From Calditerricola satsumensis (GTDB taxonomy: Bacteria; Bacillota; Bacilli; Calditerricolales; Calditerricolaceae), in the NCBI RefSeq assembly GCF_014646935.1, contig NZ_BMOF01000006.1, forward strand, positions 1 to 63,748: DNA of 63,748 nucleotides, in the 5' to 3' direction. The notes beneath the pieces are model-generated. The model worked only from the letters and a program-made list of their open reading frames with translations, searched no databases and was not told the origin of the DNA. Of this stretch, positions 1 through 7,519 are shown one piece after another; positions within the stretch are counted from its first letter, which is position 1, and each line of letters opens with the position of its first letter. A program made the position numbers and the translations under genes.

Positions 1-2
1 CA

Positions 3-1088
3 CGGGCCGCCCGCGCGGCCGCGGATGCGGCGCTTGCGGCGCTGCGGGCGCGCGTGCAGGGCTCGGATCGGCCGCTTGCCTCGCGCGAACTCCTCCTGTG
101 GGCCGTGTGTGGCGCGGGCAAGACGGAGATGGTCTACCCGGCGATGGCCGAGGTGCTGCGCGGCGGCGGGCGCGTGCTGGTGGCCACGCCGCGACGGGAT
201 GTCGTCCAGGAGCTCGTTCCCCGCCTGGCGCGCGACTTTGCCGGCGTGCGGGTGGTCGGCCAGTACGGGGGAAGCCCCGAGACGTGGGCGAGCGGCGACA
301 TCGTGGTGGCCACGACGCACCAGTGCCTGCGCTGGCGAGGCGCCTTTGCCCTGGTGATTGTCGACGAGGTGGACGCCTTCCCGTTTCACCGCGATCCCAT
401 GCTGCCGCGGGCCGTGGCCCAGGCCCTCGCCCCGGGCGGCTGCGTCCTGTACCTGAGCGCGACGCCGCCGCGCGACCTGCTTTTCCGCGTGCGGCGCGGA
501 GAGGTGGCCGTGGTGCGCGTGCCCGTGCGCCATCACGGGCATCCCCTGCCCGAGCCCCAGCTCGTGCGCGCATCCCGGCTTTTGCCGCGGGTGCACGCCG
601 GGCGCCCCGTTCCCGAGGTGCTCGTCCGCGTGGGCGCGACGCTGGCCGCCGGCCGGCGCCTCTTCTGCTTCGTGCCGCGCGTGGAGGACGTCCCCGGCGT
701 GGTCGCGTATCTGCGCCGCTTCGCCGCCGAACGCAACTGGCCCGTCGCCCTGCCCCACGGGATTGACGGCACCCACGCCACCGATCCGCGGCGGGAGGCG
801 GTGGTGCGCGCCTTTCGCGAGGGGACGGTGCGCGTCGTGGTGACGACGACGATTCTCGAGCGGGGCGTCACCGTGCCGCACGCCGATTGCCTCGTGCTGG
901 GGGCGGACCACGCCGTCTTTGACGAGGCGGCCCTGGTGCAGATCGCCGGACGGGTGGGCCGCGCCGCCGACGATCCGACGGGGCGGGTGTGGTTTGTGGC
1001 CGAGCGGCCCACGGCGGCCCAGCGCCAGGCGCGCGCCCACATCCGCGAGATGAACCGCTTGGGACGGCGGTATCGGACGAAGACGTAA
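3..1088 (+). CDS. comFA: ComFA competence helicase, C-terminal part (5' truncated by window edge)
   Basis: DEAD-box-like ATPase thought to power DNA import across the membrane during natural transformation. The reading frame is open from base 3, so the start and the N-terminal zinc-finger region lie outside the window. What remains begins just before the Walker A motif (AVCGAGKTE), followed by the DEAD-type motif DEVDAFPF, the SATPP motif and a C-terminal helicase domain ending in a motif VI-like QIAGRVGRAA. All are typical of ComFA. In Bacillus it is the first gene of the comF operon. Here comFC follows only after an AT-rich three-gene insert, and no comFB was seen between them. Confidence 0.95.
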   Translation, partial: RAARAAADAALAALRARVQGSDRPLASRELLLWAVCGAGKTEMVYPAMAEVLRGGGRVLVATPRRDVVQELVPRLARDFAGVRVVGQYGGSPETWASGDIVVATTHQCLRWRGAFALVIVDEVDAFPFHRDPMLPRAVAQALAPGGCVLYLSATPPRDLLFRVRRGEVAVVRVPVRHHGHPLPEPQLVRASRLLPRVHAGRPVPEVLVRVGATLAAGRRLFCFVPRVEDVPGVVAYLRRFAAERNWPVALPHGIDGTHATDPRREAVVRAFREGTVRVVVTTTILERGVTVPHADCLVLGADHAVFDEAALVQIAGRVGRAADDPTGRVWFVAERPTAAQRQARAHIREMNRLGRRYRTKT

Positions 1089-1305
1089 ATCGGCGGCGCG
1101 CTTTTGTTGGCGCGGTTTTCCGGTTGTCCATGTGATGGCCAAGCCGGCTCCATTGCGATAGAATGGCGGTGAGGGTAAGGGTTGGAAGGTTTGACGGACG
1201 GGGATGGAAACCGTTCGGGCTGTGCGATGGGGAACATGCGCAAATCCAGGGCCGCGAAGGGTAAGGGTAAGCTCTTCGCAACGAATAGGGCCTAGGAACG
1301 GCTTC

Positions 1306-1319
1306 ATTCCAAAAGGAAT
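1306..1319. promoter_or_regulatory. Short palindrome upstream of the toxin gene (candidate operator)
   Basis: ATTCC-AAAA-GGAAT, a 5-bp inverted repeat with a 4-base centre, lies 25 bases before the toxin start. It runs into a TATTAA that could be a -10 element (1319-1324), but no -35 is convincing. TA operons are often autorepressed at such sites. Here that is only an inference. Confidence 0.25.
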
Positions 1320-1344
1320 ATTAAGAGAATGCGGTGATTGCCCA

Positions 1345-1899
1345 ATGGAATTCGTGTTTACGGGCTATCATGCAACATCGCGGGACCGTGCGGAAGCAAT
1401 CATGCGAAGGAATTTTAAAAAAAGCAAAAGTGGATGGCTTGGAGAAGGAGTATATTTTTTTGAGGATAATCCGAAACTAGCTGTGGAATGGGCGCGCTAC
1501 AAATACCGCAATGATGAGAATGCGTTAAGTGCTGTTACCGTAATTCAAAGTGAAATCCGTTGCCATAAGGAGAAGATCCTTGATTTAACAAACCCTCAAA
1601 GTGAGGACGTTTCCGATTTTCACCGAGTTCGTCAAAACATTATTATTCATCTTAGGAAATTCGGGAAAAAAGACATTGATATTGAGGAAACAAGTTGGGC
1701 TTGTTTTGACGGAATGGCCATTGATTTGCTGCGTACAAAAAGAAATTTTTCATTGGTTCGCCATTATACATTTACGCCTACGTTGTTGGATCGTGCATCT
1801 CTTACGTACTCACGAGTTCCCAATGGCATAGAATTATGTGTGAAGGACTTGAGCTGCATCGTGTCGAAGTCATTGATGGAGAAGGTGGTTGAACGATGA
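1345..1899 (+). CDS. PARP-like ADP-ribosyltransferase, predicted toxin of a TAC module (CmdT-like)
   Basis: 184-residue protein with the hallmarks of the H-Y-E (PARP/ARTD) ADP-ribosyltransferase fold. GYHATS carries His9 (NAD binding), GWLGEGVYFFED carries Tyr37 and matches the PARP GKGIYF signature, and GIELCVKD near the C-terminus carries Glu163 where PARPs have NEYIVYD. The full triad suggests an active enzyme. I chose ATG 1345 because GGTGAT (1333-1338) lies 6 bases upstream and the PARP fold begins at once; the frame is open further upstream only through GC-rich leader. The gene overlaps the next by 4 bp (ATGA), so translation is probably coupled. Order toxin-small protein-SecB-like chaperone matches the E. 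coli anti-phage CmdTAC system, whose toxin ADP-ribosylates mRNA. The target here is unknown. Confidence 0.75.
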   Translation: MEFVFTGYHATSRDRAEAIMRRNFKKSKSGWLGEGVYFFEDNPKLAVEWARYKYRNDENALSAVTVIQSEIRCHKEKILDLTNPQSEDVSDFHRVRQNIIIHLRKFGKKDIDIEETSWACFDGMAIDLLRTKRNFSLVRHYTFTPTLLDRASLTYSRVPNGIELCVKDLSCIVSKSLMEKVVER

Positions 1900-2153
1900 A
1901 ACGACACTGGGTTGATGAATGGTTTGACAGCTTGTCGGAGGAAGAATTTTATTCTCTTTTGGAACAAGTGGGATTCCCGCTCCGTGATGGGACAGGGAAA
2001 GTCCGGATTGGCGGTGTTGTGGTAACGGAAGAGGATCTCCCACCGATTTCAGAACCGACATATCTGATTCACGCTGAAATAAGGGTGAAGCAAGATTTTA
2101 CGTACCGCTTTGAAGTTGTTCGACCCGTTGAATCATATCCCTTAGCTTGTTAA
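1896..2153 (+). CDS. Small protein, predicted antitoxin of the TAC module
   Basis: 85 residues with no family I recognise. It starts within the toxin stop codon (ATGA overlap) after a strong GGAGAAGGTGG ribosome site, so it should be made in step with the toxin. The N-terminal half is acidic and probably helical (SLSEEEFYSLLEQVGF). The C-terminal third is rich in beta-prone, aromatic residues (YLIHAEIRVKQDFTYRFEVV), which is what a chaperone-dependent tail would look like. In TAC modules the antitoxin carries a C-terminal chaperone-addiction region bound by a SecB-like protein. The antitoxin role is inferred only from position, size and neighbours; no DNA-binding motif is obvious. Confidence 0.55.
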   Translation: MKRHWVDEWFDSLSEEEFYSLLEQVGFPLRDGTGKVRIGGVVVTEEDLPPISEPTYLIHAEIRVKQDFTYRFEVVRPVESYPLAC

Positions 2154-2168
2154 TCTAGGGTGATATGC

Positions 2169-2585
2169 ATGGAGAAAAACAGTCAGCATGATATTCGTTC
2201 CGTATTGGAGTTTAAAGGATACCATATAGATGAATTTTTGTTTAAGAGAAATAAAAATTTTAAAGAAAAGGAAAATATTGATGTTAAAATTAAGTTGGCT
2301 GTTCGTGTGACGCAAGACGAATCCGATGCAACGGTTGCGATGGTTTGTGAAATCTTTGACGATGACTTTTCCAATGACGATTTTCCTTTTTATCTTAAAG
2401 TCGCAATAGCAGGTGATTTTCGCTGTACGGTGCCCAATTCGAAAGATTTTTTTGAGCTCAATGGAACAGCGATATTGTTTCCCTACTTGCGTGCGTTCGT
2501 TACCAACTTTACAGCACAAGCGGGGTTTCCGCCTCTCATTTTGCCACCCATCAACGTTTATAAGTTTCTCGAGCGTGAATCATAG
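2169..2585 (+). CDS. SecB-like chaperone of the TAC module (CmdC-like)
   Basis: 138 residues. The C-terminal half matches the SecB core: ILFPYLRAF (residues 102-110) parallels SecB ILFPYAREC, and GFPPLILPPINV (119-130) parallels FPQLNLAPVNF. SecB is the export chaperone of Proteobacteria and is not part of the standard Firmicute export system, whereas solitary SecB-like proteins occur in TAC modules, where they fold the antitoxin and guard it from proteolysis. I prefer ATG 2169, since GGGTGAT (2158-2164) is then a ribosome site; GTG 2160 is an in-frame alternative. It follows the predicted antitoxin by 15 bases. The acidic stretch DDDFSNDD near residues 64-71 is not found in canonical SecB. 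Confidence 0.82.
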   Translation: MEKNSQHDIRSVLEFKGYHIDEFLFKRNKNFKEKENIDVKIKLAVRVTQDESDATVAMVCEIFDDDFSNDDFPFYLKVAIAGDFRCTVPNSKDFFELNGTAILFPYLRAFVTNFTAQAGFPPLILPPINVYKFLERES

Positions 2586-2674
2586 CCTAGCTGATGCTAA
2601 GGTTTTCTTTGTCAAATTGTTCATGGTGAAAACATCAACATTTATTCAACTTTTATCTTTTTGGTGGAACTTCC

Positions 2675-3469
2675 GTGAGATTCTTTTCCCGCCTGCTTGA
2701 CTGGATCGCCCCTTCGCCCGGCGCATGCCGAGGGTGTGGCCGGCCCGCCGCTCCTCCGCCGGTCCATGCCTTTTCGCATCGCGTTCCGGCGCCGGCGCGC
2801 GAGGCCCTGCGCCGCGCGTGGTGCCGCCGCTGCGTGGAAGCCCTGATGTGGCTGCTGGGCGAGCCGCTGGATGCCCGCTGCGGCTGTCCGCCCACGTCCC
2901 GTTGTGCCGTATGCGCGGGCGAGCTGGAGGCGCCGTTTTGCGCGGCGCGCAGTGCCGTGGCCTACAACACTTTTGTGCGCGACGTGCTGGCGCGCTACAA
3001 GTTTCGCGGTGACGAAGCCCTCGAAGAACCGCTGGCGGCGCTGCTCGCCGCGGCCGTGACCGCCCTCCCGCCTCCGGGGCGGCGGCCGGACTGCGTCGCC
3101 TATGTCCCGCTCCATCCCGATCGGGCGCGCGGGCGCGGGTTCAACCAGGCGGAGCGGCTGGCCCGCCGCTGGGCGGCGCACGCCGGGGTGCCGGTACGGG
3201 AGCTCTTGGTGCGAGTGACCGCGACTCCCCCGCAAAGCCGACAGGTCCGCCGCGCGCGCATGCAGGCGGTGGGGGACGCGTTTGCCCTGGCCGATCCCGC
3301 GGCGGATCTGGCCGGTCGGCGTGTGCTGCTCGTGGACGACGTCTACACCACGGGGGCGACGGCGGTGCGCTGCGCGGCGGTGCTCCGCGACGCCGGGGCC
3401 GAGGTGTACGTGGCCACCGTGGCGCGCACGCTCAGACCGACGCCAGGGGACATGCCCACCGCGCGATGA
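2675..3469 (+). CDS. comFC: ComFC phosphoribosyltransferase-like competence protein
   Basis: 264-residue amidophosphoribosyltransferase-family protein needed for DNA uptake in transformation; it works with ComFA. Cysteine pairs near the N-terminus (CRGCG, CRRC, CPPTSRCAVC) form a zinc-ribbon-like region. The PRPP-binding signature VLLVDDVYTTGATA lies near residues 210-223. The start is GTG 2675 with GGTGG 7 bases upstream; that site lies in the AT-rich tail of the island, so translation now depends on island-derived sequence. Upstream transcription would have to run through the TAC genes. Confidence 0.93.
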   Translation: MRFFSRLLDWIAPSPGACRGCGRPAAPPPVHAFSHRVPAPAREALRRAWCRRCVEALMWLLGEPLDARCGCPPTSRCAVCAGELEAPFCAARSAVAYNTFVRDVLARYKFRGDEALEEPLAALLAAAVTALPPPGRRPDCVAYVPLHPDRARGRGFNQAERLARRWAAHAGVPVRELLVRVTATPPQSRQVRRARMQAVGDAFALADPAADLAGRRVLLVDDVYTTGATAVRCAAVLRDAGAEVYVATVARTLRPTPGDMPTAR

Positions 3470-3529
3470 GGGTGTTCCGCTGTGCTCGGAGGGGTTGACG
3501 ACGGACAGGGAACGGGGAGGGGACGGTAC

Positions 3530-3955
3530 GTGAGCTGGAACAAGCTCAAGAACTGTCCGGAATGCGGTCGGGTGTTCGTGGCCTACGTGGCCACCGTTTG
3601 TCCCGATTGCCAGAAGAAGATCGACGAGGAGTACCAACGCTGCGTCGACTTTTTGCGCCAGCGGCAGAACCGCATGGCCACGTTGGCGCAGCTTTCCGCG
3701 GGTACGGGCGTGTCGGTGAAGCGCATCACCCAGTTCATTCGCGAGGGGCGCCTGTCGCTGGCCGAGCATCCCAACCTGGGCTACCCGTGCGACCGCTGCG
3801 GGGCCCTCATCCGCGAAGGGCGCCTGTGTCCGGACTGCCTGTCCAGCCTGGCCAACCTGCGGCGGGAGCTGGAGCAGGAAACCAAGCGAACAGGCGACGG
3901 CGAGCTTTCCCGTTCAAGCGTGGGGTACCGCGGCGATTGGTTTGCCCGCGAGTGA
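3530..3955 (+). CDS. yvyF: YvyF-type flagellar operon protein
   Basis: 141-residue member of the family found between comFC and flgM in Bacilli. An N-terminal zinc finger (CPECGRVFV...CPDC) is followed by a MerR-like winged-helix segment (TLAQLSAGTGVSVKRITQFI) and a second pair of CxxC motifs (CDRCG...CPDC). I start at GTG 3530, since GGGGAGGGG lies 7 bases upstream and homologues begin near the first zinc finger; the frame is open further upstream. The exact function is unknown. It was probably the last gene of the comF transcript, as a terminator overlaps its stop. Confidence 0.88.
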   Translation: MSWNKLKNCPECGRVFVAYVATVCPDCQKKIDEEYQRCVDFLRQRQNRMATLAQLSAGTGVSVKRITQFIREGRLSLAEHPNLGYPCDRCGALIREGRLCPDCLSSLANLRRELEQETKRTGDGELSRSSVGYRGDWFARE

Positions 3956-3982
3956 GCCGGCACGACCGGCTTTTTCTTTTTC
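3955..3982 (+). terminator. Rho-independent terminator after yvyF
   Basis: AGCCGG-CACGA-CCGGCT, a 6-bp stem with a 5-base loop, followed by TTTTTCTTTTTC. It separates the comF transcript from flgM. Confidence 0.85.
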
Positions 3983-4127
3983 TTCGCGCAAGGGGGACGA
4001 GGCAAAAACGCGCCTGCGAAGGAGCATGGGCGAGGGAACGGGCGCGCGGGCCCGCCTGAGGACGACAAAAGGAAACGAGGAGGCTTCCGAAACCCGTAAG
4101 TAAGGAGCGTGGAACGGGGGGATCGCT

Positions 4128-4469
4128 GTGAAGGTCAACGGCCCGCATTCACCGTATGGCCCGTCGGCGTATGCGTCGCTCCGCCCGGGTGGCGCACGCG
4201 TCGACAAGCGGCATGCCGACCGGGACACCGTGGAAATCTCGCCGGAAGCTAAGGCGCTGCTGGCCCAAACGCCAGCCGCTGATGAAAAGAAGGGGGCGGC
4301 CGGCGCGAAGGATGTGACCGCCCCGGCGGCATCCCGCGCGGTGGGGGACGACGCCCGCGCGGCGCGCCTGGCCCAGCTGAAGGCGGCCATTGCCAGCGGA
4401 ACGTACCGCGTGCCGGCGGAGGCGGTGGCCGAGCGGCTCCTCCAACGGCTGTTTGACGAGCAGGCGTAA
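4128..4469 (+). CDS. flgM: Anti-sigma-D factor FlgM
   Basis: 113 residues. FlgM binds and inhibits the flagellar sigma factor SigD until the hook-basal body is complete. The typical FlgM layout is visible: a flexible N-terminus, the DTVEISPEAKALL segment, then a C-terminal sigma-binding helical part (RAARLAQLKAAIASGTYRV, AEAVAERLLQ). The start is GTG 4128 after a GGGGGGATC ribosome site. It is the first gene after the upstream terminator; no promoter stands out in the 150 bases before it. The central Ala/Gly-rich linker makes it longer than the B. subtilis protein (about 88 residues). Confidence 0.92.
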   Translation: MKVNGPHSPYGPSAYASLRPGGARVDKRHADRDTVEISPEAKALLAQTPAADEKKGAAGAKDVTAPAASRAVGDDARAARLAQLKAAIASGTYRVPAEAVAERLLQRLFDEQA

Positions 4470-4502
4470 ACCGGAAGAATGCCGGCGCGGGGAGAGAGCA
4501 AC

Positions 4503-4997
4503 ATGGAGAGCCAACTCATCGACCTGTTGCGGCGCTATCTCGACGTGCACCGGGACCTCTTGCGGTGCGCGGAGGAAAAGCGCGCGGCGCTTCTGCGCGG
4601 CGACCTGGCGCGCCTGCAGGACGTGGTGCAGCGCGAGCGTGCGTGCGTGCAGCGCCTCGCCGAACTGGAGGCGGAGCGCGCGGCGCTGGTCGCCAAGGCG
4701 TGCCGGCGCTGGGGGCTGGCAGCGGAATCGGTTACGCTTTCGGAGCTGGTGCGGCACATCCCCAAACCGGAAGCGCGCGCCGAAGCCGAGGCCCTCGGCC
4801 GGGAGCTGGGCGCGCTCCTTTCCCGCCTCAAGCGGGAAAACGGCCACAACCAGGAGCTTTTGGCCGACGCGCTGGCGCATGTGGAGGCCTCCTTGGCGCT
4901 GCTCGCCGACGCGCGGCGCGGCGGCGACGTGACGTATGCGCCGGCGGGACGTTCGGGTGCGACGCCGGTTTCCTCGGTGTTTGACCAGAAAGTGTAA
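4503..4997 (+). CDS. flgN: FlgN-type chaperone for FlgK and FlgL
   Basis: 164-residue, largely alpha-helical protein of the FlgN family (B. subtilis YvyG), which holds the hook-junction proteins FlgK and FlgL before export. The sequence is a run of amphipathic helices (LLRRYLDVHRDLLRCAEEKR, LARLQDVVQRERACVQRLAE) and it sits directly before flgK and flgL. I start at ATG 4503 with GGGGAGAG 6 bases upstream rather than at an upstream in-frame ATG at 4479. Confidence 0.87.
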   Translation: MESQLIDLLRRYLDVHRDLLRCAEEKRAALLRGDLARLQDVVQRERACVQRLAELEAERAALVAKACRRWGLAAESVTLSELVRHIPKPEARAEAEALGRELGALLSRLKRENGHNQELLADALAHVEASLALLADARRGGDVTYAPAGRSGATPVSSVFDQKV

Positions 4998-5048
4998 GGC
5001 GATGAAGGCTGAACGAGACGGTGTGACCGGAAAGGGAGCGAGACGGCG

Positions 5049-6596
5049 ATGCGATCCGCCTTTCACGGCTTGGAAGTGGGCAAGCGTGCCCTCTTTGCCC
5101 AGCAGGCGGCCATGCACACGACGGGGCACAACATCGCCAACGCGAACACGGAAGGCTACACCCGCCAGCGGGCGCACCTGCAGGCGGCGCCGCCCATCCC
5201 CCACCCCGGGTGGCAGATCGACCGCGCCCCGGGGCAAATCGGCACGGGGGTGACGGTGGCGGCCCTGGAGCGGATGCGCGTCGACTTTCTCGACGTGCAG
5301 TACCGCGGGCAGGCCAAGCACGCCGGCTACTGGACGGCGAAGGCCGACGCCCTGTCGAAGCTGGAGGTGCTGTTCAACGAGCCGTCCGACAGCGGGCTGC
5401 AGGTGGTCCTCGACCGCTTCTGGCAGGCGTGGCAGGACCTGGCCAAGGAGCCGGAAAGCCTGGCCGCCCGCGCCGTGGTGCGCCAGCGCGGCGTGGCCGT
5501 GGCCGAGACGCTGGCCGCGCTGCACCGCGGGCTGATGGAGCATCAGCGCGACCTGAACGACGTGGTGCGCGTCAAGGTGGACGAGATCAACGCCATCGCC
5601 GCGCAGATCCGCGACCTGAACCTGCAGATCGCCCGGGTGGTGCCCCACGGCTACCAGCCCAACGACCTCTACGACCAGCGCGACGTGCTTCTCGACCGCC
5701 TGGCCCGGCTGGTGGACGTGCGCACCGAGCCGGCGGCGAACGGGATGATCAACGTCTACATCGGCGGCCAGCTGCTCGTCGAGGGCACCACCGCCAACAC
5801 GGTGACGGCCGAGCCGGATGCCCAGGGCCTTTACGCGGTGCGCCTGAACGGCAGCGACCTGGCCCTCACCTCGGGCGAGCTCCTCGGCCACCTCGAAGCG
5901 CGCGGCCACGTGGTGAACGGCGAGGTGGTGGGCATCATCCCGTCGTTCCTCAAGCGGCTGAACGACCTCGCTGTCGCGTTGGCCAAGGAGATCAACGACC
6001 TGCACCGCGCGGGGATGAACCTCGACGACATCCAGAACCGGCGGACGAACCCCAATGCCGCCCTCGACCAGCTGCCCTTCTTCATCGACCGCGCGTGGTA
6101 CGAGGCCAACCCGAACGCCCTGAACGACCCGAACCTCGATCCAACCACCATTCCCGACCCAAGCGACGCCGCCAACGTGATGGTCAACCCGCTCATCCTG
6201 GCGTCGCTGAACAAGATCGCCGCCGCCACGCCGGACCCGAACACGGGCACCTCCTCCGAGGGGGACGGATCCAATGCCCGCACCATTGCGGCGATCAAGT
6301 TCAAGACGATCACCCAGGGCCTGCCCGAGACGTCGACGCTCGACGACTTTTACCGCTACACCATCGCCCAGCTGGGCGTCGACTCCCAGGAAGCCCAGCG
6401 CATGAAGGCCAACAGCGAGCTCCTCGCCGGGGAGATCGCGAGCCGCCGCGAGTCCGTCTCCGGCGTCTCCCTCGACGAGGAGATGGCCAACCTGGTGAAG
6501 TTCCAGCACGCCTACAACGCCGCGGCGCGCCTGATCACGACCATCGACGAGATGCTCAACCGCGTCATCAACGGCATGGGCCGCGTCGGCCTGTAA
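5049..6596 (+). CDS. flgK: Flagellar hook-associated protein 1
   Basis: 515-residue hook-filament junction protein exported through the flagellar type III apparatus. The N-terminal rod/hook motif TGHNIANANTEGYTRQ (about residues 25-40) and the C-terminal coiled coil ending NLVKFQHAYNAAARLITTID are diagnostic and form the D0/D1 domain. Length is normal for Bacilli. It is followed after 14 bases by flgL in the same operon. Confidence 0.97.
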   Translation: MRSAFHGLEVGKRALFAQQAAMHTTGHNIANANTEGYTRQRAHLQAAPPIPHPGWQIDRAPGQIGTGVTVAALERMRVDFLDVQYRGQAKHAGYWTAKADALSKLEVLFNEPSDSGLQVVLDRFWQAWQDLAKEPESLAARAVVRQRGVAVAETLAALHRGLMEHQRDLNDVVRVKVDEINAIAAQIRDLNLQIARVVPHGYQPNDLYDQRDVLLDRLARLVDVRTEPAANGMINVYIGGQLLVEGTTANTVTAEPDAQGLYAVRLNGSDLALTSGELLGHLEARGHVVNGEVVGIIPSFLKRLNDLAVALAKEINDLHRAGMNLDDIQNRRTNPNAALDQLPFFIDRAWYEANPNALNDPNLDPTTIPDPSDAANVMVNPLILASLNKIAAATPDPNTGTSSEGDGSNARTIAAIKFKTITQGLPETSTLDDFYRYTIAQLGVDSQEAQRMKANSELLAGEIASRRESVSGVSLDEEMANLVKFQHAYNAAARLITTIDEMLNRVINGMGRVGL

Positions 6597-6610
6597 GGGG
6601 GTAGGAAGCC

Positions 6611-7507
6611 ATGACCGTGCGCGTCACCCAGTCGATGCTGAACCGCACGTTCTTGCAGAACCTCTCCCGCAACCTCGCATCGCTGGACAAGCTGCAGAAC
6701 CAGCTGTCCTCCGGCCGCAAGATCGCCAAACCCTCCGACGACCCCGTCGTCGCCGTTCGCGGCATGACCTACCGTTCGGCGCTGGTGGAGATCGAGCAGT
6801 TCAAGCGCAACGTCGACGAGGGGCTGACGTGGCTGGAGACGACGGACAAGGCCCTCGACGAGGCGACCAACCTCTTGCAGCGGGCGCGGGAGCTCCTCGT
6901 GCACGGCCTCAACGGGGCGATGACCACCGAAGACAGGGCGGCCATGGCCAAGGAGATCGCCCAGATCAAGGAGCAGCTCGGCAACGTGGCCAACACCGCC
7001 GTGGCCGGGCGGTACATCTTCGCCGGCACGGACACGAAGAATCCGCCCTACGACGCGCAGACGGGGACGTGGGTCAACCAGAACGGCCAGGACATTCTCG
7101 TGGAGATCGGCAAGGGCATCTATCTGCCGATCAACGTGCTGGGGAAGGACGTATTTGCCGTGCCCGACGCGGCAAACGGCATCTTCGGCGTCCTTGACGC
7201 CATCGCCCGCGGCCTGGGCGGCGACGCGACAGTGGACCTCAACGTGCAGCTCGGCAAGCTGGATGACCAGCTAGACAACCTCCTCGCCGTGCGGGCCACC
7301 GTGGGGGCGCGGATGAACCGCTTCGAACTGATCCAGTCGCGCCTCGAGGCCGACGAGGTGAACGTGACGCGCCTCCTGTCGAAGGAGGAAGACGCCGACA
7401 TGGCTGAGGTGATCACCAACCTGAAGACGGCGGAGAACGTCTACCGCGCCGCCCTGGCCGCCGGGGCGCGGATCATTCAGCCCTCCCTCGTGGACTTCCT
7501 GCGGTGA
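6611..7507 (+). CDS. flgL: Flagellar hook-associated protein 3
   Basis: 298-residue hook-filament junction protein linking FlgK to flagellin. Its flagellin-like N-terminus (RVTQSMLNRTFLQNLSRNLA, then LSSGRKIAKPSDDPV) and its C-terminal helix (DMAEVITNLKTAENVYRAAL) are typical. Length equals the B. subtilis protein. The stop is embedded in the GAGGAGGGG ribosome site of the next gene, consistent with coupled translation. Confidence 0.97.
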   Translation: MTVRVTQSMLNRTFLQNLSRNLASLDKLQNQLSSGRKIAKPSDDPVVAVRGMTYRSALVEIEQFKRNVDEGLTWLETTDKALDEATNLLQRARELLVHGLNGAMTTEDRAAMAKEIAQIKEQLGNVANTAVAGRYIFAGTDTKNPPYDAQTGTWVNQNGQDILVEIGKGIYLPINVLGKDVFAVPDAANGIFGVLDAIARGLGGDATVDLNVQLGKLDDQLDNLLAVRATVGARMNRFELIQSRLEADEVNVTRLLSKEEDADMAEVITNLKTAENVYRAALAAGARIIQPSLVDFLR

Positions 7508-7519
7508 GGAGGGGCCGCC

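Larger units (their letters stand above)
1300..2668 (+). other. AT-rich genomic island carrying a toxin-antitoxin-chaperone module inside the comF operon
   Basis: Base composition drops sharply from GC-rich comFA sequence to visibly AT-rich DNA at about 1300 and returns to GC-rich at the comFC start near 2675. The island holds three same-strand, tightly packed genes (1345-1899, 1896-2153, 2169-2585) and nothing else. No integrase, transposase or clear terminal repeats are visible, so the mode of entry is unknown. The ends are approximate and set by composition. I infer horizontal transfer from composition and from the interruption of a conserved operon. Confidence 0.8.

Noticed and set aside
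533-1281. Minus-strand open frames of 137-236 codons opposite comFA
   Set aside because: High-GC antisense shadows: no family features and no ribosome sites. comFA is clearly real.
1204-1344. An N-terminal extension of the ADP-ribosyltransferase
   Set aside because: The upstream open frame is GC-rich leader without PARP features, and a good ribosome site precedes ATG 1345.
4149-6509. A 786-codon minus-strand open frame across flgM-flgK
   Set aside because: Its composition is His/Val/Arg-rich, typical of antisense frames in GC-rich DNA; flgM, flgN and flgK are unambiguous on the plus strand.
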